Assembly (NCBI RefSeq): GCF_018614615.1 | Contig: NZ_JAGGOK010000015.1 | Location: 1 to 64,000, forward strand | Length of the DNA stretch: 64,000 bases | Reading direction: 5' to 3' | Origin: Streptomyces sp. ISL-100 | GTDB lineage: Bacteria; Actinomycetota; Actinomycetes; Streptomycetales; Streptomycetaceae | Part shown: one piece after another, positions 17,535-27,285 of the stretch | How positions within the stretch are numbered: position 1 is the first letter of the stretch | Layout: each line of letters opens with the position of its first letter | Made by a program: the position numbers and the translations under genes | Notes under the pieces: model-generated | Databases searched by the model: none | Seen by the model: the letters and a program-made list of their open reading frames with translations, nothing else | Told to the model about the DNA's origin: nothing

Positions 17535-19559
17535 TTACTGCACGGGCGGCAGAATCACCCAGTCCGCGTCGGGGGCCGACTCCGTACCGTCGGCGTACAC
17601 GGCGGTCACCCGGTAGAAGTGGGTGGTGCCGGTCGGGGCCGCGGAGTCCGTGTAGGACTGCTCGGTGACGGGCTCGGCGGTCAGCTTCTCGTACGCCTGC
17701 GTGGCCGGGTTCCAGCGGTGGACCAGGTAGCCGGTCGCGTCGCCGTCGCCGTCCCAGATGAGCTCCACCGAGCCGGGGGCGTCTCCCGGGTACGCGGTGA
17801 GCGAGAGGGGGGAACCGTCGGGGGTCTCGACCGACGGCGTCATGTCCTTCTCGGTGACGACCACGACATTTGCGTTACGGGTCCACTTGAAGCTGGAGTT
17901 GCCGGAGGTGTCCACGGCGTCGATGAAGAAGCACTTCTCCTCGCCGTCGGGAAGCCGCTCGTGGGTGTAGGCCGTGTCACCCGGACCGAAGTACTCGATC
18001 GCGGAGGCCGAGCAGACCCGCTCCTCGCCGTCACTGAGCAGCTCGCCGCTGTACACCTCGTACCGCGCCAGGTCCGGCTCGGTGTTGCTGTCCCAGTCCA
18101 GGACGATGCCGTACTCCGTCGCCTCGGCGGTCAGCCCGGTGACGGCGGCGGGCGGCGTCTGGTCCGCCTCGAGCGTGGTGACGGTCACCGTCGGGGAGGG
18201 GAGGGATTTGACCAAGCGGTCGTCGTGCCCCTTGATCACGTAGTGGTACTTGGCGCCGCTGCCCGCCCAGGAGTCGGTGCAGGTGTACTGGACCCGGCCG
18301 TCGGTGAGCCTCTTCGAGGTGGTGCCGCACCTCACCGGCTCGGCGGAGGTGTCCACGGGGAGCGTCGAGGAACGGTAGACGTGGAAGCCGTAGTAGTCGC
18401 CGTCCGTGTCCGGGTTGATCTTCCACTGCAGGACGGCCTCGCTGATCCCCGGCGTCGCGGTGACGTCGTGCGGCGCCGCGACGGGGCGGCGGGCCTCGGC
18501 GGCGGGGTTGTACTCGGCGGTGCACGCCGACGCCCGGCCGGCGCCGTCCACGGCCGCCACGCGGTACATCCACGTCTCGGAGCGCGCGACCGTGGTGTCG
18601 GTGAAGCTCGTGGCCGTGGTCGTACGGACCAGGTCGTCGCCGTAGGGGTTGTCGCGCAGCACGTTGTAGCGGACCGCCCCGGGGACGGGCTTCCAGGTCA
18701 GCGCGATGCCGGCGTCCAGGCCCCGCGCCGCGAGATCGGCCGGGGTGGTGACGGCGATGGTGGTCACCGGCTGGTCGGCGCTGCCGGTGGAGGTGTTTCC
18801 GGCCTTGTCGTAGGCGCGGACCTCGTAGTAGTACGTACGGCCGGCCTCCGGCGGGAGGCCCGCGTAGGCGGTCGCGGTGGTCGTCTTGACGTGGGTGTAG
18901 GTGCTGGTGCCGGCGAGGCGGCGGTAGACGCGGTAGCCGGCCAGGTCCATCTCCTTGTTCGCCGGCCACGACACCTTCGCCTGAGCGGTGGCGTTGTCGA
19001 GGACGGCCTTGACGCCGGTCGGTGCGAGCGGCTTGACCTTGTCGACGGTGGCCGAAGTCCTGGGCGTATAGGCGAACTTGACGTTGGCGGAGCCGGTCCA
19101 GTTGACGAAGTCGACGCGCAGCGTGTGCTTGCCGGAGGGGATGGTGAGGTTGACCGTCTTCGTCTGGGTGGTGGAGACGTTCTTCCAGACGTCGACCTTG
19201 CGTACGCCGTCGACGTACACGCGTATGCCGTCACGGGTGGCGGCGGTGAGAGCAAAGGGACCGCCGGAACCGAAGTCCCTGGTCAGCGACCAGCGGACGC
19301 CGAAGTTGTCCGTCGGTACGCCGGTGGCGGGGGACCCGGTGCCCCAGTCCTGGTCGATCACCGAGTCGCAGTCCGTCTTTTTCGGCGTACCGGAGAACGT
19401 CGTATTCGCGAAGAACTGCCGCGTGAAGGAGGGGGACGTACAGCTCACGGCGGCGGACGCGGCCGTGGCGGACACGGTGGTGAGCAGGCCGCCGGCCGTC
19501 GCGGAGACAACGGACAGCGCGGCGGCGGCACGGAGCCGCCTGCGAGGGATGGGAGTCAC
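17535..19559 (-). CDS. secreted protein with PA14-like and fibronectin type III domains
   Basis: A 674-residue exported protein. The signal peptide ends near VSATAASAA. A PA14-like domain follows (about residues 40-170: FTRQFFANTTFSG, FGVRWSLTRDFG, GIRVYVDGVRKVDVWK, GKHTLRVDFVNWTG), then several FN3 modules recognisable by repeated APTGVKAVLDNA-, GYRVYRRL-, YYYEVRAYDKAGN- and FYRVTAVYADGTES-type blocks. No glycosidase or protease catalytic domain is visible, so it is likely a carbohydrate- or wall-binding surface protein. It is the only gene in its unit. A long opposite-strand frame over this gene is a composition shadow. Confidence 0.85.
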   Translation of the reverse strand: MTPIPRRRLRAAAALSVVSATAGGLLTTVSATAASAAVSCTSPSFTRQFFANTTFSGTPKKTDCDSVIDQDWGTGSPATGVPTDNFGVRWSLTRDFGSGGPFALTAATRDGIRVYVDGVRKVDVWKNVSTTQTKTVNLTIPSGKHTLRVDFVNWTGSANVKFAYTPRTSATVDKVKPLAPTGVKAVLDNATAQAKVSWPANKEMDLAGYRVYRRLAGTSTYTHVKTTTATAYAGLPPEAGRTYYYEVRAYDKAGNTSTGSADQPVTTIAVTTPADLAARGLDAGIALTWKPVPGAVRYNVLRDNPYGDDLVRTTTATSFTDTTVARSETWMYRVAAVDGAGRASACTAEYNPAAEARRPVAAPHDVTATPGISEAVLQWKINPDTDGDYYGFHVYRSSTLPVDTSAEPVRCGTTSKRLTDGRVQYTCTDSWAGSGAKYHYVIKGHDDRLVKSLPSPTVTVTTLEADQTPPAAVTGLTAEATEYGIVLDWDSNTEPDLARYEVYSGELLSDGEERVCSASAIEYFGPGDTAYTHERLPDGEEKCFFIDAVDTSGNSSFKWTRNANVVVVTEKDMTPSVETPDGSPLSLTAYPGDAPGSVELIWDGDGDATGYLVHRWNPATQAYEKLTAEPVTEQSYTDSAAPTGTTHFYRVTAVYADGTESAPDADWVILPPVQ

Positions 19560-19724
19560 GGGTGAACAGCCCTTTCAAGCCCGGATGACGCAGATGTCGC
19601 GGTGAGGGGGGAGGAGGTGCGAGCTGCGAGGTGAGCGGGCGGTTCAGGTGGGGCTGAGCTTCCGCCGAGCGCGGAGTCTATGCGACGTGATCAGGGGCGG
19701 CGTACGGGGCCTCCAAGCGAGTGA

Positions 19725-20681
<957 letters not shown>

Positions 20682-20869
20682 CGCGCCGATCGTGTTCAGG
20701 AGTGGGCATGGGTCGGACCCGGTCGGTCGAGCGCAGGCGGTGCGACGGAAACCGTCAGGCCGCCACCCGGATTCGGTTTCGTCACCAGGCGCGCGTCATG
20801 AGCGTCGGTGGTCGCGGTGAAGACGGACAGCCCGAGGTCGATTGCCGGCCGCTGGATGTCGGCAGCGTG

Positions 20870-21166
20870 CTACACGCTCGACAGCGAGAGCTCGCCGCCG
20901 CGGTAGAAGCCTTCCCGCTCCTCGACGACGTACGGAGCCATGGCCACTCGGCGTTGCTTCTCCGCGTCGGAGGCACGCCAGGAGTCACACGCCTGCCTGG
21001 AGTCCCAGAAGGACACGCCGGTGACCTCTTGCCCGTCCTCGGACCAGTACGCGAAGGCGCGGAGCATGCCGTGCGGATGCGAGCTCGGCCGCCATGCCCG
21101 CTCGAAATCCTCCAGGGCACCCGGCTTGATGCGGCGCGTCGTCACCCAGACGAAGTGCTCGTCCAT
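20870..21166 (-). CDS. small antibiotic-biosynthesis-monooxygenase-like (dimeric alpha-beta barrel) protein
   Basis: A 98-residue protein with the ferredoxin-like pattern of ABM/EthD-type domains: FVWVTTRRIKPGALEDFERAW, then MLRAFAYWSEDGQEVTGVSFWDSRQACDSW and a conserved short C-terminus (MAPYVVEEREGFYRGGEL). The ATG at 21166 has a strong AGGAGG 7 bases upstream, which decides the start against longer readings. No oxidoreductase or biosynthetic cluster is adjacent, so it may be a stand-alone stress or quinone-type monooxygenase. Confidence 0.7.
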   Translation of the reverse strand: MDEHFVWVTTRRIKPGALEDFERAWRPSSHPHGMLRAFAYWSEDGQEVTGVSFWDSRQACDSWRASDAEKQRRVAMAPYVVEEREGFYRGGELSLSSV

Positions 21167-21298
21167 CGTGGCCTCCTCCCGAGCGCCGGTCGGATTGAAG
21201 GCGCTCTCTCGGACCACGGTAGGTCCGTGGCGCGCCTGCCGCCTCCGCAGGGCGACCACCCCTTGACGAGGCGCTCGCCCTGCCGGTGGCGGGCGGGG

Positions 21299-21643
21299 TC
21301 AGAGGCGGCGTACCCGCGAGGCGATGCCGTGGCCGAGCAAAAGGTAAATCACGGCGGGCAGACCGTAATTGAGGAAAACCCGAAGACCCTCGGTCTCCAT
21401 GGTGAAGATGTCCTGGGACCAGCCGGCCAGCCAGTCCGCGATTCCGTGCACAAATCCGACGAAGACATTTCCCTCGTTGGCGCCGAGGAGGTACAGCAGG
21501 ATCCAAAGCCCCAGAAAGGCTGCGGCGATGTCCGCGATCGTGTGGATGACCAAGGCTGCCCGGTTTGCTCCGGCGCCGTCCCGGTTAGGGGCATAGGGGG
21601 TGTAGGTGTCGTTCACGGGCATGGGTTCATGGGAATTGCTCAT
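21299..21643 (-). CDS. small two-helix membrane protein
   Basis: A 114-residue protein with a hydrophilic N-terminus (NDTYTPYAPNRDGAGANR) and two membrane helices (ALVIHTIADIAAAFLGLWIL and LRVFLNYGLPAVIYLLLGHG), with the loop DWLAGWSQDIFTMETEG between them. I recall similar unannotated proteins in Streptomyces but no function. AGGGAGAG precedes the ATG at 21643. It sits alone between the ABM-like and HicB-like genes. Confidence 0.6.
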   Translation of the reverse strand: MSNSHEPMPVNDTYTPYAPNRDGAGANRAALVIHTIADIAAAFLGLWILLYLLGANEGNVFVGFVHGIADWLAGWSQDIFTMETEGLRVFLNYGLPAVIYLLLGHGIASRVRRL

Positions 21644-21740
21644 GCTCTCCCTGCTTGCCTATTCCACGTATGCGAAACCGCTTCCAAACCTGCGATCGCA
21701 TATCGATTTCTGGTGTCCTTTAAGCGTCATTCGCTATACG

Positions 21741-22322
21741 TCATACGTCGTCCTCGGCAATCGCCCAGCCCGGACGGCTGAATGAGGCCTGCCTGGGTGA
21801 GCCACTGGTGAGTGCCGGCCGCTGGCGCTGAGGCTGACGTCCTTTTGAGAGCTGCGACATATCGCCACGGATGCCCGAGCCTGGTGTGAGGTCCGGTGTG
21901 CTCGGCGTGGACGGTGGGCCAAGTTGCCACGGACGTGCGTCGGTGGAGGCGCGGGCCGGAGAGAGGTGGGACACGTCCTGGTGAGACAGGCCGAGCAGTC
22001 GGCAGGCATCACCCTGGCTTACGCGCAACTCCTCGACCAGCGTGCGAGCGGCATCGGCGATCGCCTGCTGTTCGGCGGCGTCGGCCGCGGCACGGTGCCT
22101 CTTTGCCTCCAGAACGCACTGCAGAAGCGAGGCGAATTCCGGAACCACCAGATCCACAGTGATCGTGTCCGGTGGAATGCCAATTGCTTGTGCGATGGCG
22201 TCGCGCGCCATGTCCTCGGCCTCATCCAGGGTGCGGCACTGCGTATGGATGTCGAGGTCCGGAACATCGACGGCCCACCACCGGCCAATTCTGTGTAGCC
22301 GGGCTACGTAGGCAGTGCTCAC
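21741..22322 (-). CDS. HicB-like antitoxin-type protein with HTH
   Basis: About 193 residues. The N-terminal 70 residues match the HicB partial RNase H fold (VARLHRIGRWWAVDVPDLD, RTLDEAEDMARDAIAQAIG, ITVDLVVPEF). A helical part with a short HTH follows (LVEELRVSQGDACRLLGLSHQDVSHL). The tail after ARASTDARP is low in structure and may be extra sequence. GTG at 22322 is chosen because AGGAGG lies 9 bases upstream. No HicA mRNA-interferase gene is adjacent on either side; orphan HicB-like regulators of this form are common in Streptomyces. Confidence 0.65.
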   Translation of the reverse strand: MSTAYVARLHRIGRWWAVDVPDLDIHTQCRTLDEAEDMARDAIAQAIGIPPDTITVDLVVPEFASLLQCVLEAKRHRAAADAAEQQAIADAARTLVEELRVSQGDACRLLGLSHQDVSHLSPARASTDARPWQLGPPSTPSTPDLTPGSGIRGDMSQLSKGRQPQRQRPALTSGSPRQASFSRPGWAIAEDDV

Positions 22323-22362
22323 GGGTACTCGGCCTCCTTGTGTCGCGGCGGTGCCGGCGGTG

Positions 22363-23238
22363 TCAGCGGATGCACACACCGATGAGGCACACCTGCGTCG
22401 GCGAGGTCGGCTCGGCTGCCGTCGACCCCGGCAAAAGGCCCACAACCGTGCCTACGACGCCGGGGCTTTCGGCGGAAGCGGGCGGCGGCGTCTCCGGGGC
22501 CGGGGCTGCGGCGGGGGGTGGGGCCGAAGCTGAGGGTGGGGTGACGGAGTCGTCCACGCCCGTGCCCTCGCCCGGCCGGGTTGCCGGTACCGCCGTGGTG
22601 TGCGGCGTCGCGTTCGAGGTCGCGGGCGGCTGAGCCACGGCGGCGGTTTCCGGCTGCCGGTTCGTCGTCGCGGTGGAAGGCGTGGCGACGGCGGCGCTCT
22701 GCCGGCGGTCGGCTGTCACGGGCGGGCGGGTGCTGGGCTTCCGCGCCACCGGGGCGTCCGGCTGCTCCGAGGAAGAGCCGGCGGTCGCTGCCTGGGGCGT
22801 GGCCGACGCGGTCATCGGCTCCGGCGGCGGGCCGGCGTTCGTCTGGCTGCTGGTCGGCCTGGCGCTCGGCAGCACGGCCATCGTCAGGCCGCCGCTGACC
22901 AGGGCGAACGCTGTTGCGGCCACGGCCCGGCGCCGGTGCTTCTTCCAACGAGCCAGCTGGCGGCGCCGAGCCGCCCTGCCCTGCCCGGTGGTAGCGGCGC
23001 CGGTGGAGGAATCAGTGCCTGATGCATCAGCAGTCGCATCAGCAGTCGCATCAACCGTCGCACCGGCCGTCGCAGCGACAACCTCCTGCGTCGGCCATAC
23101 GTCCCGCGTCGTCGCGGTAGCGGCGCCCGGGCCGTGTTGCCGGCGGGCGGGCGGGGCGATGTCCGGAGCGTAGGCGCCGCACCCTGGACACACGAACACC
23201 CCATTGAGGTCTCGGCGGCACGACGAGCAGTAGTCCAT
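22363..23238 (-). CDS. SCO2400-like zinc-ribbon membrane protein
   Basis: A 291-residue protein. The N-terminus is a compact zinc ribbon (CSSCRRDLNGVFVCPGCG, two CxxC pairs). It is followed by a disordered Ala/Thr-rich region with the repeats ATVDATADATADAS, a basic patch (RRRQLARWKKHRRRA), one membrane helix (VAATAFALVSGGLTMAVL) and a long Pro/Thr/Ser-rich exterior ending TQVCLIGVCIR. This layout recalls the Streptomyces SCO2400 family, whose function is unknown; a role linking a cytosolic ribbon to the envelope is plausible. It lies 40 bases upstream of the HicB-like start, on the same strand. Confidence 0.7.
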   Translation of the reverse strand: MDYCSSCRRDLNGVFVCPGCGAYAPDIAPPARRQHGPGAATATTRDVWPTQEVVAATAGATVDATADATADASGTDSSTGAATTGQGRAARRRQLARWKKHRRRAVAATAFALVSGGLTMAVLPSARPTSSQTNAGPPPEPMTASATPQAATAGSSSEQPDAPVARKPSTRPPVTADRRQSAAVATPSTATTNRQPETAAVAQPPATSNATPHTTAVPATRPGEGTGVDDSVTPPSASAPPPAAAPAPETPPPASAESPGVVGTVVGLLPGSTAAEPTSPTQVCLIGVCIR

Positions 23239-23519
23239 TGCGATCTTTCTGTGCTGGCTGCGCCGCCAGGGACGCCGGCGACCTGTTGACTTCGCACGCG
23301 GGATCGAGCGGCCGTAACGCTAATGGCACTCCCCGAAGGTGGTGCGCAGCCCTTGTGACGCTGCTGCGAAGATTTACGGGCGATGGCGTCTTGGACTCAC
23401 GGATATGTCGTCGCATTCCGAGCGAAACGCGTGATTCCCTGTGCGGATACCGCGACCGGTACGCGCGCTCCGCATTCGCATTCATCGGCCGTTCGCCGAA
23501 TGGAGAGATTCCGTACGCT

Positions 23520-23545
23520 CGCTCCCGCCGTGGGAGGCGGAGCGA
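23520..23545 (-). terminator. possible terminator after the membrane-protein gene
   Basis: A GC-rich imperfect hairpin (CGCTCCCGCC pairing with GGCGGAGCG, one bulge) lies about 35 bases past the stop of the minus-strand membrane-protein gene (23578). Apart from this I see nothing in the 339-base gap 23239-23577 except a possible promoter for the SCO2400-like gene. Confidence 0.4.
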
Positions 23546-23577
23546 TCACCTTTCCGGCGTAGCGGTTGGGTCCTGGT

Positions 23578-24096
23578 TCAGACGAGGGCGGCGGCCGTGA
23601 GGGCGATGGCGGAGCCGGCGAAGACCACGGTGTGGCGGACGTTCTGGAGGATGCGGGTCCAGGAGGGGAAGGCGCCCTCGGCGGCCTTGAGGAAGGCGGG
23701 GACGTCGATGCTCTGGAGCATGGGGTCGCCCTTGCGGCGGAAGGCGCTCTGGACGGACTCCACGGCGCCGAGCTGGCTATGCAGGATGGCGATGTTCGTG
23801 AGGAGCGCGATCGAGGAGAAGATCCAGGTCAGGGTGGTACCCCAGCCGCTGCCGGCCAGGTTGAACGCGGCGGCGGTCAGCATGGCCGCGGCGAAGCTCC
23901 CGGGCGCCCACCACTCGTGACCGCCGGCGTCGAAGCGGAGCTTGTTCTCCTCCAGGACGCTTGGGCGGATGCCCTGCTGCTCCAGCTCGGCCACGGCCGC
24001 GGCCTTGGCGGCGTTTCCGAAGCGGTGCCGGATGAGCGGGATGCTCAGGAAGGCGGCGGCGACGAGGATCTGCGTGATCGCGGCAAGGGTGTTCAT
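23578..24096 (-). CDS. integral membrane protein under TetR control
   Basis: A 172-residue protein with four hydrophobic segments (LAAITQILVAAAFLSIPLI, SFAAAMLTAAAFNLAG, LTWIFSSIALLTNIAILH, HTVVFAGSAIALTAAAL) and a conserved-looking middle loop (ENKLRFDAGGHEWWAPG). I do not recognise a characterised family. It is divergent from a TetR regulator with three copies of an operator-like box between them, so it is probably the regulated target, perhaps a transporter-like or small-molecule-processing membrane protein. GAGGAGAA precedes the ATG at 24096. Confidence 0.7.
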   Translation of the reverse strand: MNTLAAITQILVAAAFLSIPLIRHRFGNAAKAAAVAELEQQGIRPSVLEENKLRFDAGGHEWWAPGSFAAAMLTAAAFNLAGSGWGTTLTWIFSSIALLTNIAILHSQLGAVESVQSAFRRKGDPMLQSIDVPAFLKAAEGAFPSWTRILQNVRHTVVFAGSAIALTAAALV

Positions 24097-24135
24097 CGGG
24101 TTCTCCTCTACGGGATCTTCTGTCTCCAGAAGGAC

Positions 24136-24218
24136 TTGCACTTAGTTCAAGTGCTGACGTCGAAGACTGTAGACCCGCACTTGAACGTTGTGCAAGGCCG
24201 CTCTTGAACTTTGTGCAA
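24136..24218. promoter_or_regulatory. three-copy TetR operator between divergent genes
   Basis: Three 15-base boxes match TTGAACNNNGTGCAA exactly: one on the minus strand within 24136-24154, and two on the plus strand within 24177-24195 and 24200-24218. The arms TTGAAC/GTGCAA are a near-perfect dyad. The boxes fill the gap between the membrane-protein start (24096) and the TetR start (24248), so one regulator could repress both genes. The boxes are seen in the sequence; assignment to this TetR is inference. Confidence 0.75.
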
Positions 24219-24247
24219 TTTGAGGCCGGGTGCCCTATCGTGACGGC

Positions 24248-24946
24248 ATGCCGCGCGACACACTGACCCGGGACCAGATCATCCGGACCGCCATCGAGCT
24301 CCTTGATGCCGAAGGCCTGGAAGGCCTCAACATGCGGAGCCTGGGCAAACGGCTGAACTCGGCCGCCACGGCTGTCTACTGGCACGTCAAGAACAAGGAC
24401 AACCTCGTTCTGCTCGCCGGCGACCAGGTGTGGGACGAGATCACGCTGCCCGACCTTAGGACGGTCGACTGGCGCACGGCGGGCACCTCCATGGCCGTCG
24501 ACCTCTACGCCATGCTCGGTAGGCACCCCTGGCTGGTGCAGGCGTTCGGCTCCCACCTCTTCTACGGCGAGGGCAAGGCCCGTCACGACGATCACAGCCT
24601 CGCCGTCTACGAAGCGGCCGGGTTCGCCGGTGCGCAGGCCGACCAGGCCGCGGGCGCCGTCTTCACGTTCGTGCTCGGCAACGCCCTCAGCGCGTCCGCC
24701 GCCGCTTCGCTGACCAGGCGGCTCAGCCGCGACGGCGGCAACGCGCAGGAGCTGCTCCAGGACACCATGACGCGGGCGACCGAGATCGCGATGCGCTTCC
24801 CGCGGCTGCGCGGCCGCCTCGAAACGGCAGGTGCCGCCGACTACGCCGGGGCACCTGAGGAGAGCTTCGAGTTCGGCCTCCAGGCCCTTTTCGACGGGCT
24901 CGAAGACCGGCTCGCAGCCCGCCCCGCACAAGGCGGGGCGGCGTAA
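24248..24946 (+). CDS. TetR/AcrR-family repressor with TetR-type C-terminal domain
   Basis: A 232-residue regulator. The HTH is ALNxxRLGKR-like (GLNMRSLGKRLNSAATAVYWHVKNKDNLVLL), and the C-terminal helical ligand domain has the TetR_C pattern (LYAMLGRHPWLVQAFGSH, AVFTFVLGNALSAS). It is divergent from a membrane-protein gene across three operator-like boxes. An ATG at 24230 is possible, but 24248 gives the standard N-terminus PRDTLTRDQIIRTAI. It is followed after 43 bases by a VOC protein gene on the same strand, which may be co-transcribed. Confidence 0.9.
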   Translation: MPRDTLTRDQIIRTAIELLDAEGLEGLNMRSLGKRLNSAATAVYWHVKNKDNLVLLAGDQVWDEITLPDLRTVDWRTAGTSMAVDLYAMLGRHPWLVQAFGSHLFYGEGKARHDDHSLAVYEAAGFAGAQADQAAGAVFTFVLGNALSASAAASLTRRLSRDGGNAQELLQDTMTRATEIAMRFPRLRGRLETAGAADYAGAPEESFEFGLQALFDGLEDRLAARPAQGGAA

Positions 24947-24989
24947 AATCGTATGAGAGGCAGCGCACCACCGTGGGGAGGTGTCGTTC

Positions 24990-25388
24990 ATGCCCGAGAC
25001 TGCTGGAATCGGGCACGTCGCCCTGACCGTGAGCGACGTGAAGCGCAGCGCGGACTTCTACAACCGGCTGTTGGACACGCAGACGGTCCTTGACGTGGAG
25101 GACGAATACGGCCCGTTCGTGGTCGACGCCTCCCCGTCGTTCGTCCTTGGTTTCCGCAGGCATCAGGCGACGAGTGGAGCGGATGTGTTCGACCCGGCGC
25201 GCGTCGGGCTCGACCATTGCGGGTTCCATGTCGCCGACCGGGGGCAACTGGAGGCCTGGGAGGCCCGGCTCGACGAGCTGGGAGTGTCGCACTCCGGCGT
25301 CGTCGAGGACCCGTTCGGACTCCATCTCAGCTTCAAGGATCCGGACAATATCGCCCTGGAGTTCTTCTGCCCGGCGCAACAGGGTTGA
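24990..25388 (+). CDS. VOC (glyoxalase/bleomycin-resistance-type) protein
   Basis: A 132-residue single VOC module: GIGHVALTVSDVKRSADFY, then FVLGFRRHQ, LDHCGFHVADRGQLEAWEARL and the final metal-ligand strand DPDNIALEFFC. The His in GHVALTV, the His in LDHCGFHV and the Glu in ALEFF are the expected metal ligands, so a catalytic or drug-binding role is possible. GGGGAGG at 24974 favours the ATG at 24990 over a GTG at 24981. It lies on the strand of the upstream TetR gene. Confidence 0.85.
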   Translation: MPETAGIGHVALTVSDVKRSADFYNRLLDTQTVLDVEDEYGPFVVDASPSFVLGFRRHQATSGADVFDPARVGLDHCGFHVADRGQLEAWEARLDELGVSHSGVVEDPFGLHLSFKDPDNIALEFFCPAQQG

Positions 25389-25427
25389 CTAGGGCTGACC
25401 AGGGCTGACTCGCCTGAAGCGGCCGCA

Positions 25428-27155
25428 TCAGGCCGTCGGCAAAACGCTGCCCGCCAACTCCTGGTAGGCGTCCACGATGTCGCCCGTATGGAGTGTGGTG
25501 ATCTCCTCCTGGGAGGGCACGCCGGCGCTTCCGTGGAGATCGTAAACGCGCAAGTCTCGGAGGGCTGCGGCCTTCCGGGACAGCTCACGCGCGAAGCGGC
25601 CATTGCCGAGCTGATCGATCACCCCGTTGGTGACGGCGAGATCGCAGCACGTCTCCAGCGCGACTGCCGCGTCCTCGGCGAGCACGTCACCCTGGGAGCT
25701 CAGGAACGTCTGCGCGATGAGGACGAGTTCATCGGCTGTGTACGACGGGAAGTCCACGCGGGTGTTGAACCGGGACGCGAGCCCGGGGTTGGTGGCCAGA
25801 AGCCCGCCAATCTCGTCCGAGTAGCCGGCAAGGACAACGACCAGACGGTGACGATCGTCCTCGGCGCGCTTGAGAAGCACCTGGAGGGCTTCCTTGCCGA
25901 AGGCATCACCTCCCGAAATGCCGGTATTGATCAGGGCGTACGCCTCGTCGATGAACAGGACTCCGTCAATGGCGGTGTCGATGGCGTTGGTGGTCTTGAG
26001 AGCTGTTTCGCCGAGGTGCTGTCCCACCAGGTCGACGCGCTGGGCCTCCACCACGTGCCCGCGTTCCAGCAGTCCGAGTCCGGCGAAGATCTTGCCGACG
26101 ATTCTCGCGACTGTCGTCTTGCCAGTACCGGGCGGCCCGGCGAACACGAAGTGCTGGGGCGCGGGCGCTGCCGTCAGTCCCTGATCCCTGCGGACAGCAG
26201 CCATTCTCAGCTGGGCTGACAGCGTACGCACCTGACGCTTGACCGGAGCCATGCCCACCATGTCGTCGAGCTGAGTCAGGGCTTCGTCCAACAGCGCTCG
26301 TCTGGAGTCGTCGGTGAGGGAGGGTTCTTCGCCGGCGTCCACAGTCGGCTTCGGGCGCTGCCGAGACTCCGTGGTCGCCTGGACGGGGACAGCCGCCGGC
26401 CCGGCGGCTCGTGTCTTCGCCCGCTCAGCCACGTCGGCAAGTTCAGGGCTGTACCGGAAGGCCTTCTGGAACTGCTTCAGTGCTTCCTCGGGGCGACCGA
26501 GCCCTTCTTGCGCACTGCCGCGTAAGTAGGCGATCTCACCCAGGAATTCGGCCTGGTCTCCCAGGGCATGAGGCAAGGGCGCCAGCACGTCGAGGGCCTC
26601 GTGGAACACTCCCTGCACCACCAGCGCCGAAGCCACATAAAGCTGCGACTCGTCACGCAGGAACGGGTCGCTGATGCCCTCGGCGAAAGTCAGGACGAGT
26701 GGCCAGTCCTTCTTCAGGAAGGCGTAACGAGTGCAGACGAACCGGGTCTCGTCGCAGTCCAGGAGGGCGGTGGACAGCAACTGCCACGCCTCGTCGAGCC
26801 GGTCGTCGTCCAGCAGCCGTGCCGCCCCTGCCAGCCACAGATCGCGGGACGACTCCAAACGGAAGCGAACGTATCGCCCGATCGGGAACTGCGAGGACAC
26901 CGGCGTTGTCAACTTCGAACGCAGGGCGCCGAAAGAATGCTGAAGCCCGGACATGGCCTCGATCGACTCTCGCCGGCGATATCCGGCGGCATGGAGTCCC
27001 AGCCACGCGTCGGCTGCCGTCGGATCGTGGCTGAGGGCAAACTCGAACCATCGAGCCGCCTCTGCCGGGTTGCCCTGTCGCAGGAGAGCAACAGCCTGGA
27101 GCCACGCCTGCTCGCACCTCTTCATCGAGCGTCGCGAAACAGATGACTCCGGCAC
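25428..27155 (-). CDS. EccA-like AAA+ ATPase (CbxX/CfqX type)
   Basis: A 575-residue ATPase. The N-terminal TPR-like half (ADAWLGLHAAGYRRRESIEAM, AWQLLSTALL, EALKQFQKAFRYSPELADVA) and the C-terminal AAA+ module (Walker A FAGPPGTGKTTVARIVGKIF, Walker B GVLFIDEAYAL, arginine-finger region NPGLASRFNTRVDFPSY) match the EccA component of type VII secretion. No other ESX gene (EccB-E, MycP, WXG100, PE/PPE) is in the window, so it is an orphan or serves a distant locus. GTG at 27155 follows GGGAG. Confidence 0.85.
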   Translation of the reverse strand: MPESSVSRRSMKRCEQAWLQAVALLRQGNPAEAARWFEFALSHDPTAADAWLGLHAAGYRRRESIEAMSGLQHSFGALRSKLTTPVSSQFPIGRYVRFRLESSRDLWLAGAARLLDDDRLDEAWQLLSTALLDCDETRFVCTRYAFLKKDWPLVLTFAEGISDPFLRDESQLYVASALVVQGVFHEALDVLAPLPHALGDQAEFLGEIAYLRGSAQEGLGRPEEALKQFQKAFRYSPELADVAERAKTRAAGPAAVPVQATTESRQRPKPTVDAGEEPSLTDDSRRALLDEALTQLDDMVGMAPVKRQVRTLSAQLRMAAVRRDQGLTAAPAPQHFVFAGPPGTGKTTVARIVGKIFAGLGLLERGHVVEAQRVDLVGQHLGETALKTTNAIDTAIDGVLFIDEAYALINTGISGGDAFGKEALQVLLKRAEDDRHRLVVVLAGYSDEIGGLLATNPGLASRFNTRVDFPSYTADELVLIAQTFLSSQGDVLAEDAAVALETCCDLAVTNGVIDQLGNGRFARELSRKAAALRDLRVYDLHGSAGVPSQEEITTLHTGDIVDAYQELAGSVLPTA

Positions 27156-27285
27156 GGCATCTCTCCCTCAGTGACTGGCAGTTGATCGTATGTCACTCAC
27201 GAGACCGATCAAGGCTGAAGTACCCGGGGAAAGTTGAGTACTTGCGCTCTGGCCGGTTGTGGGGGTGAGCCGGAACGCTTGCGCC

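Noticed and set aside
17466..19565. 700-codon plus-strand frame over the PA14/FN3 gene
   Set aside because: Composition (Gly/Val/Arg/Asp repeats) and lack of domains mark it as a GC-driven antisense shadow. The same holds for the 767-codon frame opposite copA2.
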